Of a stretch of DNA of 64,000 nucleotides, positions 1-10,992 are shown in pieces. Below the pieces are notes generated by a model. That model searched no databases, was not told where the DNA came from, and saw nothing but the letters and a program-made list of their open reading frames with translations. A program made the translations under genes and the position numbers. The stretch covers positions 186,001 to 250,000 of the forward strand of contig NZ_OZ034994.1 of assembly GCF_964031045.1 (NCBI RefSeq), in the 5' to 3' direction. The DNA comes from Spiroplasma endosymbiont of Aspidapion aeneum. Its GTDB lineage: Bacteria; Bacillota_I; Bacilli_A; Mycoplasmatales; Mycoplasmataceae. Numbering within the stretch: the first letter of the stretch is position 1; every line of letters starts with the position of its first letter.

Positions 1-993
1 TATCCGGGAAAATTAACGGCTCTTTTATACCGTAGATACAAAAACAAAATGAATGGATTTTATATAATGCCGTGTGAGCTAAATGATAATAATGGTGAAC
101 TTCTTAAGAATGTCATAATACAAGTTGCAAATAACTGAAAACTTGAAAGCGATTTTTTAGAATGAATTACAAATAAAAATGCATTTTATTCTACTTTAGT
201 TGATAGAATAGTTCCCGGCTTTCCAAAAGATGATATCCAAAAAATATGAGAGAAAAACGGATATGAAGATTCAATGCTTGTAAAAGCAGAACCCTTTTTG
301 TTATTTGTTCTCGAGGGAGACAAAAAGATCGAAAATGAACTTTCTTTTTCTAAAGCGAAATTGAATGTTAAGGTTACCAATAATGGTAAAGTATGGCACG
401 ATTTAAAAGTTAAAATTTTAAATGGTCCACATACAACGATGGCACTAGTCTGCAGATTATTAGAGACACAATTAGTTTCTGATGTTATGAATAATGATAA
501 ACAATATAAATTTATTAGAGATGAACTTTATGATGAAATTGCAAAAACAATTGACTTACCTATGGATGAGATATTGAATTATGCAAGAACAATCGAAGAT
601 AGATTTCGAAACCCATTTGTAAAACATAAATTAGACGCAATTTCTCTCAATAGTGTGGCAAAATATAAGGTTAGACTCCTTCCTTCCTTATTAAAATTTT
701 ATGAAAAAGAAAAAAAATTACCTAAAAGAATATGTATTGCACTAGCCTCATTGCTTGCTATATATGGTAAATTTGGACCATCAACAGTTAAAGCTGTAGA
801 AAGTGACAAAAACATAATTATGGATTTTGAAAATGAATCTAAGTCAACTAATTATGTAAAAAATATTTTATCAAAAAAAATATATTGAGGCATAGATCTT
901 AATGAGATTCCAGGACTCACAAATTATATCAATGAAATATTAGATGAAATAAAAAATGGCAGCATATCAAATATTATTGAAAGTGTAGGTTAA
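1..993 (+). CDS. uxaB: Tagaturonate reductase (altronate oxidoreductase), C-terminal part
   Basis: NAD-dependent reduction of D-tagaturonate to D-altronate, the second step of galacturonate breakdown. The gene enters the window already in frame and supplies 330 residues. The part seen matches the mannitol/tagaturonate dehydrogenase family: a run around residues 120-190 ([13 protein letters not shown]) carries the conserved K...NG.H core of the active site, and a helical C-terminal domain follows. TGA reads as Trp several times. The stop lies 19 nt before uxaA, so the genes are co-transcribed. The N-terminal Rossmann domain is upstream of the window. UxaB rather than mannitol dehydrogenase is supported by uxaA and uxaC directly downstream. 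Confidence 0.9.
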
Positions 994-1012
994 TAGAAAC
1001 AAATGGTGTGAT

Positions 1013-2515
1013 ATGAAAAAAATTACAATACTAGAACCAGAAACAGATATGGTTGCTGTTGCTTTAGAAAATATTGATAAAGGAACCAAATTAAATATAA
1101 ATAACAATAATATAACTCTCCTTTCAGAAATTAAAAGAGGTCATAAGTTCGCCATCAAAAAAATAGAAAGCGGAGAAAATATTATTAAGTATGGATACCC
1201 AATTGGTAAGGCAACATCAAGTATTAATATAGGTGAATGAGTTCATACTCATAATATGTCAACAAATCTTAGCGGAAAATTATCTTATCAATACAAACAT
1301 GTTGTTAATAAATTAAAATATCCTGAGAAAGACAAAAGAATATTTAAAGGGTATGTAAGAAAAAATGGAAAAGTTGGCATTAGAAATGATTTATATATTA
1401 TCCCAACAGTTGGATGTATAAATGCTGTTTTAGAAATAGTTTTAAGAAGATTTGAACAAGAAAATCCTAATCATAATTTTGATAATATAGTAATATTAAA
1501 ACACCCATATGGATGTTCTCAGTTGGGAGGCGACTTTGAAACAACAAGAAAAATATTGATTGATGCAGTTTTACACCCAAATGCAGGAGGGGTATTGCTT
1601 TTTGGACTTGGGTGTGAAAATAACCAAATGGAGGGTGTCATAGATCAACTTAAAAAAATAGAAGACATAGATACAAATAGGTTAAAATTTTTAATTGCCC
1701 AAGAAGTAAAAGATGAGATCGAAAATTCACTAAAGCTGTTAAATGAATTAAATATAGCAGCAAAAGATGATAAGAGAACGATTTGCCAATTAAGTGAGCT
1801 TAAAATAGGATTAAAATGTGGTGGTAGCGATGGATTAAGTGGTGTTACTGCAAATCCGTTGGTAGGTAGATTATCAGATTTTATTTGTTCAAATGGAGGT
1901 TCGACAGTTCTAACAGAAGTACCCGAGATGTTTGGTGCAGAGCAAATTCTAATGAATCGGGCAAAAGATAAGAGAACTTTTAAGGAGGTTGTACTTTTAA
2001 TTAATAATTTTAAGGATTATTTTGAATCATTCAGGCAACCAATTTATGAAAATCCTTCTCCCGGAAATAAGGAGGGAGGGATAACAACTCTAGAAGATAA
2101 ATCGCTTGGTTGTACACAAAAATCGGGATATTCACAAGTTAATGGTGTCTTAAAATATGGAGAAAGAATTAAAGTCCCGGGACTATCTTTGCTTGAATCA
2201 CCAGGTAATGACTTGGTATCTTCAACAGCATTAGCATCTTCTGGTTGTCAGATGATTTTATTTACAACCGGTAGAGGAACACCATTTGCAACATATGTAC
2301 CAACTGTAAAGATTTCTTCTAATTCAGAAATATACAATTTGAAACCCCATTGAATAGATTTTGATGCGGGTAGATTAATGAATGAAGATATGGATTCATT
2401 AGCGGAGAGTTTTATTCAATTTATAATAGATATTGCATCTGGAGAAAAAAATACAAATAATGAAAAAAATAAAATTAACGGATTTGCCATTTTTAAAACT
2501 GGTGTAACCGAATAG
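1013..2515 (+). CDS. uxaA: Altronate dehydratase
   Basis: Dehydrates D-altronate to 2-keto-3-deoxygluconate (KDG). At 500 aa it has the full family length. Residues 1-75 form the small SAF-like domain, followed by the large catalytic domain with conserved Cys/Gly stretches such as HPYGCSQLGGD, GLGCENNQ and LKCGGSDGLSG. Three in-frame TGA codons (after residues 75 and 365, and near the start of the joint) encode Trp at the domain junction (GEWVHTHN) and at HWIDFDAG. The ATG follows a weak purine-rich stretch, 19 nt after uxaB; uxaC starts 14 nt downstream. This is the second to last step before the shared KDG intermediate used by kdgK and kdgA at 15.3-16.9 kb. Confidence 0.93.
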
Positions 2516-2529
2516 ATAGAGGGAAAATT

Positions 2530-3924
2530 ATGAAACAATTTTGTGGAGAAGATTTTTTATTAGAGTCAGAATTAGCAGAAAAATTATATGCAAAAACTAA
2601 GGATATGCAAATATTAGATTATCATTGTCACCTAAAACCGCAGGAAATGCTTAGTAATTATAAATTTAGAAACTTAACTGATTTATGATTAACCGGGGAT
2701 CATTATAAATGAAGACAAATGCGCACATGTGGTGTTTCTGAAAAATATATAACTGGTAATGCGGATGATTATGATAAATATATTAAATTTGTTGAATCAT
2801 GTGAAATGATGTTAGGTAATCCAGTATCGCAGTGGTCTCAATTGGAATTAACAAAATATTTTAATATTAAAAAACCATTAATATTAAAAAATGCAAAAGA
2901 AATATGAGAACAAGTTAATAAACAACTAGACAAAATGACATGCCGAAGTTTTTTAGAAATGTCTAATGTATATGCTGTTTGTACAACAGATGACCCAATA
3001 GATTTATTGGAAGAGCACACAAAGCTTAAAGATGATTGAAATAAAGTTAAGGTAATTCCAAATTTCAGACCAGACAAAATAATGAAAATCAATGCTGAAG
3101 GTTTTAATGATTATATTAAAAAATTATCAAAAATATCTGATGTAAATATAAACAATTATGAAAGTCTTATAGAAGCGTTGTATAATAGAATTGATTATTT
3201 TCATACTAAAGGAAGTAGGGGAGCTGACCATGCGGTTGATGTTGTATTATATGAACCAGCAACACGAAACGAACTAAATGAAATAATAACCAAACGTATA
3301 AAAGGAAAAATGTTAAATGACGGAGAATTTGCTAAATTTATAGGTAATATTTTATTAGATTTAGCTAGAAAATACCATGATTTAAATTGAGTTATGATGG
3401 TACATTTAAACTGTAAAAGAGACGCAAACAAGCCTATGTTTTCTAAATTAGGTCCTGATACTGGTTTTGATTGTTCTGGAGAGCAATTTGTGGAAAAACA
3501 ATTAAATGATGTGTTAGGTACTTTAAAATCAGAAGATAAATTGCCAAAAATGTCACTTTTTTCACTAAATGCTACCAACTGAATGTCTATAGCAACAATC
3601 GCTGGTTGCTATCAAGAAAATGAAAATGGTATTAAAGGAAAAATACAATTAGGAACAGCGTGATGATTTGCGGATACATTAACAAACAACACAAAACAAA
3701 TAAATGACTTTGCCGAGCTCCAAAGCTTAGGTGTGAGCCTTGGAATGTTAACTGATTCTCGCTCATTTTCCTCTTTCACCAGACATGATTATTATCGAAG
3801 ATTGCTATGCAATATTATTGCAACATGAGCTAACAGAGGTTTATGTGTTAATGATGAGGAAATTTTAGTTAGAAATATCAAAAATATATTCTTTAATAAT
3901 GCAAAAGAATTTTTTGGGTATTAA
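2530..3924 (+). CDS. uxaC: Glucuronate/galacturonate isomerase (uronate isomerase)
   Basis: Isomerises D-galacturonate to D-tagaturonate (or D-glucuronate to D-fructuronate), the entry reaction of the uronate branch. It is 464 aa, typical of the family. The N-terminus carries the amidohydrolase-type metal motif YHCHLKPQEM; later TKGSRGADHA, the MMVHLNCKRDAN segment and LTDSRSFSSFTRHDYYRR match conserved UxaC blocks. A clean ATG follows GGGAAA 14 nt after the uxaA stop. Without fructuronate genes (uxuA/uxuB) in view and with uxaA/uxaB next door, galacturonate is the more likely substrate. Confidence 0.93.
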
Positions 3925-3926
3925 AT

Positions 3927-4610
3927 ATGAAAAATATTGAACTTGTTATCGTTGATAAAAAAGATTTAGCTAATTTACAAGTATCTAATAATGAACGAGT
4001 TTTGCTTTGTGAGGATATTAAACACAATGGTCTCACACCATCGATTGAGTTTGTGAAACATTTTCTAAATAATATTAAACAAAAAATACATGTGTTAGTA
4101 AGAGACGATGGTAGTAATTATTTAATGAGCACTGAACAATTAAATAAAAATATAGAATATGTTAAAAATTTTGAAAAAGAAAATGTACACGGTTTTATGT
4201 TTTCGATTTTAAATGAAGAGAACTGTATTGATTGAAAAAAAATTGAATTATTAAAATCTAATGCAGGTTCTAAAAAAGTAATTTTTGGAAAGGCAATTGA
4301 TATTGTGTGTGATCCTATTCAAGATTTAATCAAGCTTAAATCACTTGGTTTCTCTGGTGTATGTTTACAAGGTGGTACAACACCTGCTAGAAATAATATT
4401 AAAAAAATAAAAGAAATAATGAGTAGTGCTATTTTTGATGAAAAATTTGAACTAATAGTTTCTGGTTCAATTTCCCCCGCTGATATATCAATTTTAAAAA
4501 AACTTGGAAATATTTCATTACATATCGGATCTTCAATAAGATATAATGAGTCATGGGAAGAAATGATTAACCCTGAATTTGTAAATGGGATGGTATCAAA
4601 ATTTAAATAA
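3927..4610 (+). CDS. CutC-like TIM-barrel protein
   Basis: A 227-aa protein whose layout matches the CutC family (once called copper homeostasis protein). Near residue 25 it has a counterpart of the RIELC...GGLTPS block (RVLLCEDIKHNGLTPS), then HVLVRDDGSNYLMST in place of the usual IRPR-GGDF-YS, then FGKAIDI, LQGGTTPA and VSGSI. The copper role of CutC is disputed and no activity is securely known. Here it starts 2 nt after uxaC and is the last gene of the uronate operon, ahead of a strong terminator, so a role in sugar-acid metabolism is more plausible than copper. Function is inference; family membership is fairly sure. Confidence 0.7.
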
Positions 4611-4680
4611 ATTATATCTATGATAATATTGAAATAAATTGCTATATTTTATTTTGAATATTAAATAAAAAATTAATTTA

Positions 4681-4730
4681 TAACCATGATAGCAACAAAA
4701 ATAATTAGTTGTTATGGTGGTTATTTTTTT
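4681..4730 (+). terminator. Rho-independent terminator of the uxa operon
   Basis: A 16-bp hairpin (arms 4681-4696 and 4708-4723, one mismatch and two G-U pairs) is followed by seven T residues. It ends the uronate operon 70 nt after the last stop codon. Confidence 0.85.
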
Positions 4731-5394
4731 ATTATCAATATAGAATAATTAAAATTATAATTTAATCATAGAAATTTTTATTAAATTTGTGTTTACTACT
4801 TAAAATTGACAGGAAAAATTACCCTTAGATAATGATACACATAATTATTATAAATATTTTTTATTTATCACAATATTAATAAGCACAGCTTAAAATTATA
4901 AATAATCATTAACTATTTTTTAAATCTTATTAATAGTCAATAATTTATTTTGTAATTTATTAAGATTTCATATCTAAAAGTAATAAATTATACATAACTT
5001 AACTGTTATTTTAGGATTAATTCCCTTAGACATTTATTTTATAAACCGTAATTATCAACACAAATTTTTTAAATTATTTATCGTAAAACTTTAATTTTGA
5101 TCCAATAAATAATTAAATTATTAGTTTTTACAGTGGAATTAAGTTATTTTAAGGCTTTTAATTAAATATAAATATCGTTCAGAAATCTAAAATAGTTCAG
5201 TTTATAATTTGCAATAAAATAAGTTTCTATCAATTGATAAATATTATTTATTATTTTTTTAATAAAATACAGCAGTACTCATATCTATTTAATTTTTATC
5301 TACTGTATTTTATACCGTAATTATTATTTTTTAAATATATACCTTTTTTTATTCATATTTTCATTAGTATTTACTTACATATGATAAAAAAATT

Positions 5395-5431
5395 TGAATA
5401 TAATCTCTTATGTATACAATAATAAAAAAAC
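5395..5431 (+). repeat. Solitary IS3-type terminal sequence
   Basis: These 37 nt are identical to the reverse complement of 38803-38839, the right end of the IS element at 37484-38839. The match starts exactly at the TG that I take as the element's terminus, and the sequence stops matching after 37 nt. No transposase remains beside it, so it is the stump of a deleted copy. Confidence 0.85.
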
Positions 5432-5701
5432 TTTAGTTTATGGAAATATTTTAATCATTTTTTGTCAATTGAAACAATGAACCAAATACTTATTATATTT
5501 AAAATAAATTTCTTTGATAATAATAAAAAAGTGGGAATATTTTATATTTTGGCTGTCTCTTTTTGTTAATAAATAATATTCTTATCTGGATACTTTTTAG
5601 TATATGTGATATAGACTGAATTACACTTAACTTTCCTAATATAAACAATTAATATTTAATAAAAATATTTTATACTTATTTTATATTTTTTTAGTTAAAA
5701 G

Positions 5702-5730
5702 GAAATATTTTTTTTATATGAAAATATTTC
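5702..5730. promoter_or_regulatory. Inverted repeat upstream of rhaB
   Basis: A perfect 10-bp inverted repeat (gaaatatttt / aaaatatttc, 9-nt loop) lies 65 nt before the rhaB start. It could be an operator or an RNA hairpin in the leader. Because the region is almost pure A+T, chance cannot be excluded. Confidence 0.3.
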
Positions 5731-5795
5731 TTTATACCTATATAATTAATATTTCTTCTTAAATATCAATTATTATATTAATATTGGAGGTGGAA

Positions 5796-7250
5796 ATGGA
5801 AAAGTATGTTTGTATTGATATAGGTGCTAGTTCCATAAAAGTAGGATTATCTTATATTCAAAATAATAAAATAATTTTTGAAAAAATTCATATGGCTACA
5901 AACAAAATTTACAAAAAAGAAAACAAAATTGTTTGGGATATAGACATGTTATTTGATGAGATATTGATTGCCTTAAAGAAAATAAAATCTATGAGAATAA
6001 ATAAATGTAATTTATCAATTGATACTTGAGGTGTTGATTATGTTCTAATAGATAAAAGTGGTAATATAATTGACAGTGTTTATTCATATAGAGATAAAAG
6101 AACCAATAACTTCTTTAAGAAACAAAAGACTTTTAACTTTGAGGATGTCTATTTAAAAACCGGTGTGTATCCATTAGAATTTAATACTATGTTTCAATTG
6201 TATCAACATAAAATATGAGAATTTAAAGAACTTGATAAAATATTATTTATTCCAGATTATTTTATATATATGTTAACTGGTAAAAAAATAGCAGATGTAT
6301 CAAATCTATCAACATCACAATTGTACGATATCTCTACAGGAAATATTAGAGAAGATTTTCTTGAAATACTTAAGATTAAAAAAGAGCACTTTGGGGATAT
6401 TGTTCAACCAGGAACAAAGATTGGAAAAACATTAAAGAAATTAGAAACAAAATATGATATACCAGAATGTACAATTTGAAGCGTTGCATCTCACGATACA
6501 GCATCAGCTTTTCTAGCGGCTTCTACAGATAATAATAATGATGTTCTAATCTCAAGTGGTACATGATCATTGTTGGGTCTTATTGTAGATAAACCAATTA
6601 TATATAGAGATGCCTTGAGAGAGGGATTTACAAATCTAGTTGGGTTTAATAAAAGTATTTTATTTCTAAAAAACATTACAGGAATGTGAATTTTACAGGA
6701 AACAGAAAGAAATTTATCGCATAAGTTTTCAATTGTGGATTTTATAAATGAAGCGATAAAATATGAAAGATTTAATTATTTAATGAATTGTGAGGATGAT
6801 AGATATACAGTTCCTGAAAACATGATTTATGAAATATGAAAATATTTTAACGAGACACATCAATCAGTTCCATATAACATCGGAGAACTAATAAGGTGTA
6901 TAATCGATAGTTTAGCCCTTTGTTATAGTAAAAATATATTCAATCTAGAAAAAATTGCAAATAAAAAAATAAATAATATCCATATTTTTGGTGGAGGATG
7001 TAGGAATAAAATATTAAATCAAACTCTTGCTGATATATGCAAAAAAAATGTTATAGCGGGACTTGTAGACGCAACAATGATAGGTAATATTATTGTTCAA
7101 ATGTTGGGAAATAAAGAAATTGATAATGAGAATGCTGCCAAAAAAATAATTAGAGATTCATTTCAATTTGAAATTTACAAGCCCGATAATATAAACTACC
7201 AAAGTGTTATAAATAAATTTAATATGATAATAGAAATGGGAAAAAAATAA
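5796..7250 (+). CDS. rhaB: Rhamnulokinase
   Basis: ATP-dependent phosphorylation of L-rhamnulose to rhamnulose-1-phosphate. It is a 484-aa FGGY-family sugar kinase: the N-terminal phosphate-binding block is CIDIGASSIKVGL, later come SIDTWGVDY, SHDTASAFLA, ISSGTWSLLG and the C-terminal HIFGGGCRN nucleotide-binding block. The ATG at 5796 is chosen because GGAGGTGG lies 4-10 nt before it; an in-frame TTG four codons earlier sits inside that ribosome binding site. The stop overlaps the rhaA start by 1 nt. First gene of the long rha-kdu-kdg operon. Confidence 0.92.
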
Positions 7251-8512
7251 TGAATAAAGAAATAAAAGATCGCTTCGAATATGCTAAAAGTTTTTATAAA
7301 AAACTAAATATAGATGTTGATAAGGTTTTAGAACGTGTAAGAAAAATACCAATCTCTGTAAATTGTTGGCAAGGGGATGATGTCAAAGGCTTTATGAATA
7401 ATTCTCAGCCTTTATCTGGAGGAATAATGGTTACAGGAAATCACCCTGGTGCTGCAAGAAATCCTTATGAACTTAGACAAGACTTAGAAAAGGTATTTAG
7501 TTTAATTCCTGGTAATCATAAATTAAATTTACATGCAATTTATATAGATTCAGATGAAAAAATTGATATAGATCAAATAGAGCCAAAACATTATAAAGGT
7601 TGGGTTGATTGGGCAAAGAAAATAAATATAGGATTAGATTTTAATCCAACACTTTTTTCACACAACATGTATAAAGATGGTTTTACATTAAGTCATCCAG
7701 ATAAAAAAATTCGTGATTTTTGAATAAATCATTGTCAAAGATCTATCAAAGTAGCAGAATATTTTGCTACAGAACTTAAACAGAAATGCGTCAATAATCT
7801 TTGAATACCCGACGGATATAAGGATTTTACCGTTGATAAGTTCAGTCCAAGAAAAAGATTAAAAGAATCTCTTAACAGCATTTATGCTATTGATTATGAT
7901 AAATCAAAAGTTTTGAATACAATGGAATCAAAATTATTTGGTATTGGAATTGAGGCATACACTGTTGGTTCTAATGAATTTTACTTGTCTTATGCTATAG
8001 AAAACAAAACAGGTTTATGTATGGATATGGGACATTTTCACCCAACTGAACAATGTTCGCAAAAAGTTTCAACAGTTATGAATTTCATAGATGAATTATT
8101 ATTGCATATGACAAGACCTATGCGATGAGATTCAGACCATGTTGTATCATTAGATGATGAAACACAAGAAATGACATCTGAAATTATTAGAAATAATTTT
8201 GAAGATAGAATACACATTGCGTTGGATTTCTTTGATGCTACAATAAATAGATTGGCTGCCTGAGTTATAGGTACAAGAAATGTAATTAAATCAATTGTAA
8301 AATCTTGCCTTGAACCAACATCAATATTAAAACAGTTTGAATTATCAAATGACTTTACATCACGTCTTGCAATCATTGAAGAACAAAAATCATTTCCTTG
8401 AGTGGATGTTTGAAATTATTATTGTGAACAGGAAGGTGTTCCATATGATGGAGCGTGGTTAGAGGAAATTAAGGAATATGAAAGAAACGTTCAGTTTAAA
8501 AGAAAGCGATAA
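7250..8512 (+). CDS. rhaA: L-rhamnose isomerase
   Basis: Converts L-rhamnose to L-rhamnulose. It is 420 aa, as usual for RhaA. Recognisable blocks include [12 protein letters not shown] at the N-terminus, [28 protein letters not shown] (metal and substrate site) and [10 protein letters not shown]. The start codon overlaps the rhaB stop (translational coupling), and rhaD starts 9 nt downstream behind AAGGAG. The N-terminal third uses TGG for Trp three times, while later Trp codons are TGA, a mixed usage otherwise uncommon in the window. Confidence 0.94.
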
Positions 8513-8521
8513 GGAGATCCT

Positions 8522-9361
8522 ATGTTAAATGAAAATATAATCAACGCAGATATTATTAATGATTTTTGCGAAATATTATTAGAGATGTATAAGAATGGTT
8601 GATCTGAGAGAAATGGGGGAAACATTTCGTTAATAATTGATGATAATATAATAAATAAATACATAAAAGATTCTAAGCTAGGAATCGAAACTAAGTTGCC
8701 ATTTAAAACAAAGGAACTCGCAAACAAATACTTATTGGTAACGGGTAAAGGAAAATATTTTCGTCATATAGCCAAAAAAAATAAAACAAAATATAATGCT
8801 GGTATTGTGAAAATGAATAATGAAGGTGGCGCATTTAATACAGTTTGAGGATTTGAGAAAGGTTCTGAACCAACTAGCGAATTGCCATCTCATCTATTAT
8901 CACATGCAGCAAGGCTGAATAAGAACCCAAAACATTCAGTTGTAATTCATTCACACCCAACTACAATAGTTTCGCTTACATTTACAGAAGAATTGAATGA
9001 AAAAAGTTTTACAAAAATAATGTGAAAAATGATATCAGAAGCGAGCTTTGTATTTTCTGAAGGAATAGGCATACTTCCTTGAATGGTGCCGGGGTCAAAT
9101 GAAATAGGTATTGAAACTGCTAAAAAAATGAATAATTATAGATCGGTAATATGAGCTCATCATGGTATTTTTTGTTCAGGAGAAACATTAGATGAGGCAT
9201 TTGGTCTATTAGAGTGCATAGAAAAATCTGCAAAAATATATCAAAATATATTATCTACAAATAAAAAGATTATTCAAGAAATAACCGATATTGAGTTAAT
9301 AACTATGTCGAAACATTTTGGATATAATTTAAATAAAAAAATTTTAGATAAGGGAGAATAA
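8522..9361 (+). CDS. rhaD: Rhamnulose-1-phosphate aldolase
   Basis: Class II (zinc) aldolase splitting L-rhamnulose-1-phosphate into dihydroxyacetone phosphate and L-lactaldehyde. It is 279 aa. The zinc ligands of the class II/adducin family are visible as the HSHPT motif in the middle and WAHHGIFCSG later; GWSERNGGNIS near the N-terminus is the phosphate-binding block and LPSHLLSHAA precedes the zinc site. AAGGAGATCCT gives a good ribosome binding site. It is followed after 2 nt by kduD. DHAP from this reaction feeds tpiA, present at 27.1 kb. Confidence 0.93.
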
Positions 9362-9363
9362 AT

Positions 9364-10143
9364 ATGATAAATTATGATTATTTAAAAGACATGTTTGGTT
9401 TAGAAAATAAAGTAGTAGTAATAACAGGTGGTAATAGCGGTTTGGGTAAAGACTATGCAGAAGCACTAGCGTCTTGTGGAGCTAAGATATTTATCTTTGC
9501 ATATGATAAAACAAATGTTGATGAAATGAAAAAACAATATAATGAAAATAAATGAGAACTTGAATTTGAGTTTGGAGATATAACAAAGCAAGAATCAAGA
9601 GATAAATTAATAAAATCATGTCTAGATAGGTTTAAAAGAATTGATGTGCTTGTTAATAATGCGGGAACAATTTCTAGAACTCCTATTCTTGAGGGTACAG
9701 ATAATGAGTGACATAAGGTTATGGATATTAATCTTAATTCTATTTATAGTCTTAGTCGTGAAGTTTGCAAAGTATTCAAAAAACAAGGCGGAGGTAAAAT
9801 TATTAATATAGCATCAATGTTAGCATTTCAAGGTGGGAAGTTTGTTCCAAGTTATGCAGCCTCTAAACATGGAATATCAGGAATAACTAAGGCATTTGCC
9901 AACGAATTAGCTGAGTATAATATAAATGTAAACGCTATTGCTCCCGGGTATATTGAAACAGCAAATACAGCTCCTATTCGTGCTGATAAGGAAAGAAACA
10001 AGTCTATTCTTGATAGAATCCCTGCAGGTAGATGAGGTAAACCATCTGATGTAGCGGCTACATGTGTATTCTTAGCTAGTAAAGCCAGCGATTATTGTAA
10101 TGGATATATATTTGCTGTTGACGGTGGATGATTAGCAAGGTAA
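9364..10143 (+). CDS. kduD: 2-dehydro-3-deoxy-D-gluconate 5-dehydrogenase (KduD type SDR)
   Basis: A 259-aa classical short-chain dehydrogenase: TGGNSGLG cofactor motif near residue 20, NNAG near residue 97, catalytic IASM...YAASK, and IAPGYIETANT after it. KduD reduces 2,5-diketo-3-deoxygluconate to KDG using NADH. SDRs are hard to assign on sequence alone; the KduD call rests on the kduI gene 10 nt downstream and on the good match of the FVPSYAASKHGI and RIPAGRWGKPSDVA segments to the family. It starts 2 nt after rhaD with GGGAGAA as ribosome binding site. Confidence 0.87.
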
Positions 10144-10153
10144 AGGGGGATAT

Positions 10154-10981
10154 ATGAAAAAATCAGATTCATTTTCTAAAAAAGAATTTCTAAAAATGAC
10201 AAATGAAGAATTAAGAGAAAATAATATATGCAATTTATTTGAAAAGGATATAGTTAATTCAGTTTATAGTTATTATGACAGAGTGATAGTTATGGGGGCA
10301 AGACCTGAATCTAAGAAACTTGATATATCTTCTGGAGAATATATACATGCAAAATATCTTCTTGAAAATAGAGAGTTGGGTATTATAAATATTGGCTTTG
10401 ATGGCGTAGTCTCTGTTGATGGAAAAGAATACATTCTCAAAAATAAGGAGGCTTTATATATTGGAAAAGGAAAACAAAAGATAATAATTAGTTCAAAGGA
10501 CAATAAAAACCCTGCCTTATTTTATATGTTAAGTGCACCGGCTCATAAGGAATATGAAACAAAAATTGTTGATATTGAGCATGCAAATAAATTAAAATTA
10601 GGCACAAAGGAAGAAATAAATGAAAGAGTTATTTATCAATTGATCCATCCCAGTATTTTAGATACTTGCCAATTGTCAATGGGAATAACCTGCTTAGAAA
10701 TTGGTAGTGCATGAAACACAATGCCACCACATACGCATGACCGAAGAACCGAAGTATATTTATACTTTGATATGAAAAAAGATAGCACAGTATTTCATTT
10801 TATGGGTGAACCTAGTAATACAAGAAGTTTAGTTGTACATAACAATGAAGCTGTTATAAATCCTCCATGAAGTGTCCACTTTGGTGTAGGAACTAGTAAC
10901 TATAGCTTTGTGTGGGGTATGGCTGGAGAAAACAAAGAGTTTGATGATATGGACCATATTAAAATATCAAACATTAAATAA
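10154..10981 (+). CDS. kduI: 5-dehydro-4-deoxy-D-glucuronate isomerase
   Basis: Isomerises 4-deoxy-L-threo-5-hexosulose uronate, the form released by unsaturated glycuronidases, to 2,5-diketo-3-deoxygluconate. The 275-aa double cupin is the expected length. The metal ligands of the C-terminal cupin are seen in [18 protein letters not shown], followed by [27 protein letters not shown] precedes the ATG. It sits between kduD and the permease, within the same operon as the GH105 enzyme that would make its substrate. Confidence 0.93.
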
Positions 10982-10992
10982 AAGGAGAGTTT

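Larger units (their letters stand above)
4611..5795. other. Long AT-rich non-coding spacer with decayed mobile DNA
   Basis: About 1.2 kb separates the uxa and rha operons. It holds the uxa terminator, a solitary IS end (5395-5431) and, just before rhaB, a 10-bp inverted repeat (5702-5711 / 5721-5730). I see no reading frame of convincing length or composition even with TGA as Trp. It probably formed by insertion and decay of mobile DNA, which would make the two operons parts of one formerly closer locus; that history is inference. Confidence 0.6.

Noticed and set aside
5784-5796. TTG start for rhaB four codons upstream
   Set aside because: It lies in the ribosome binding site GGAGGTGG; the ATG at 5796 is correctly spaced.
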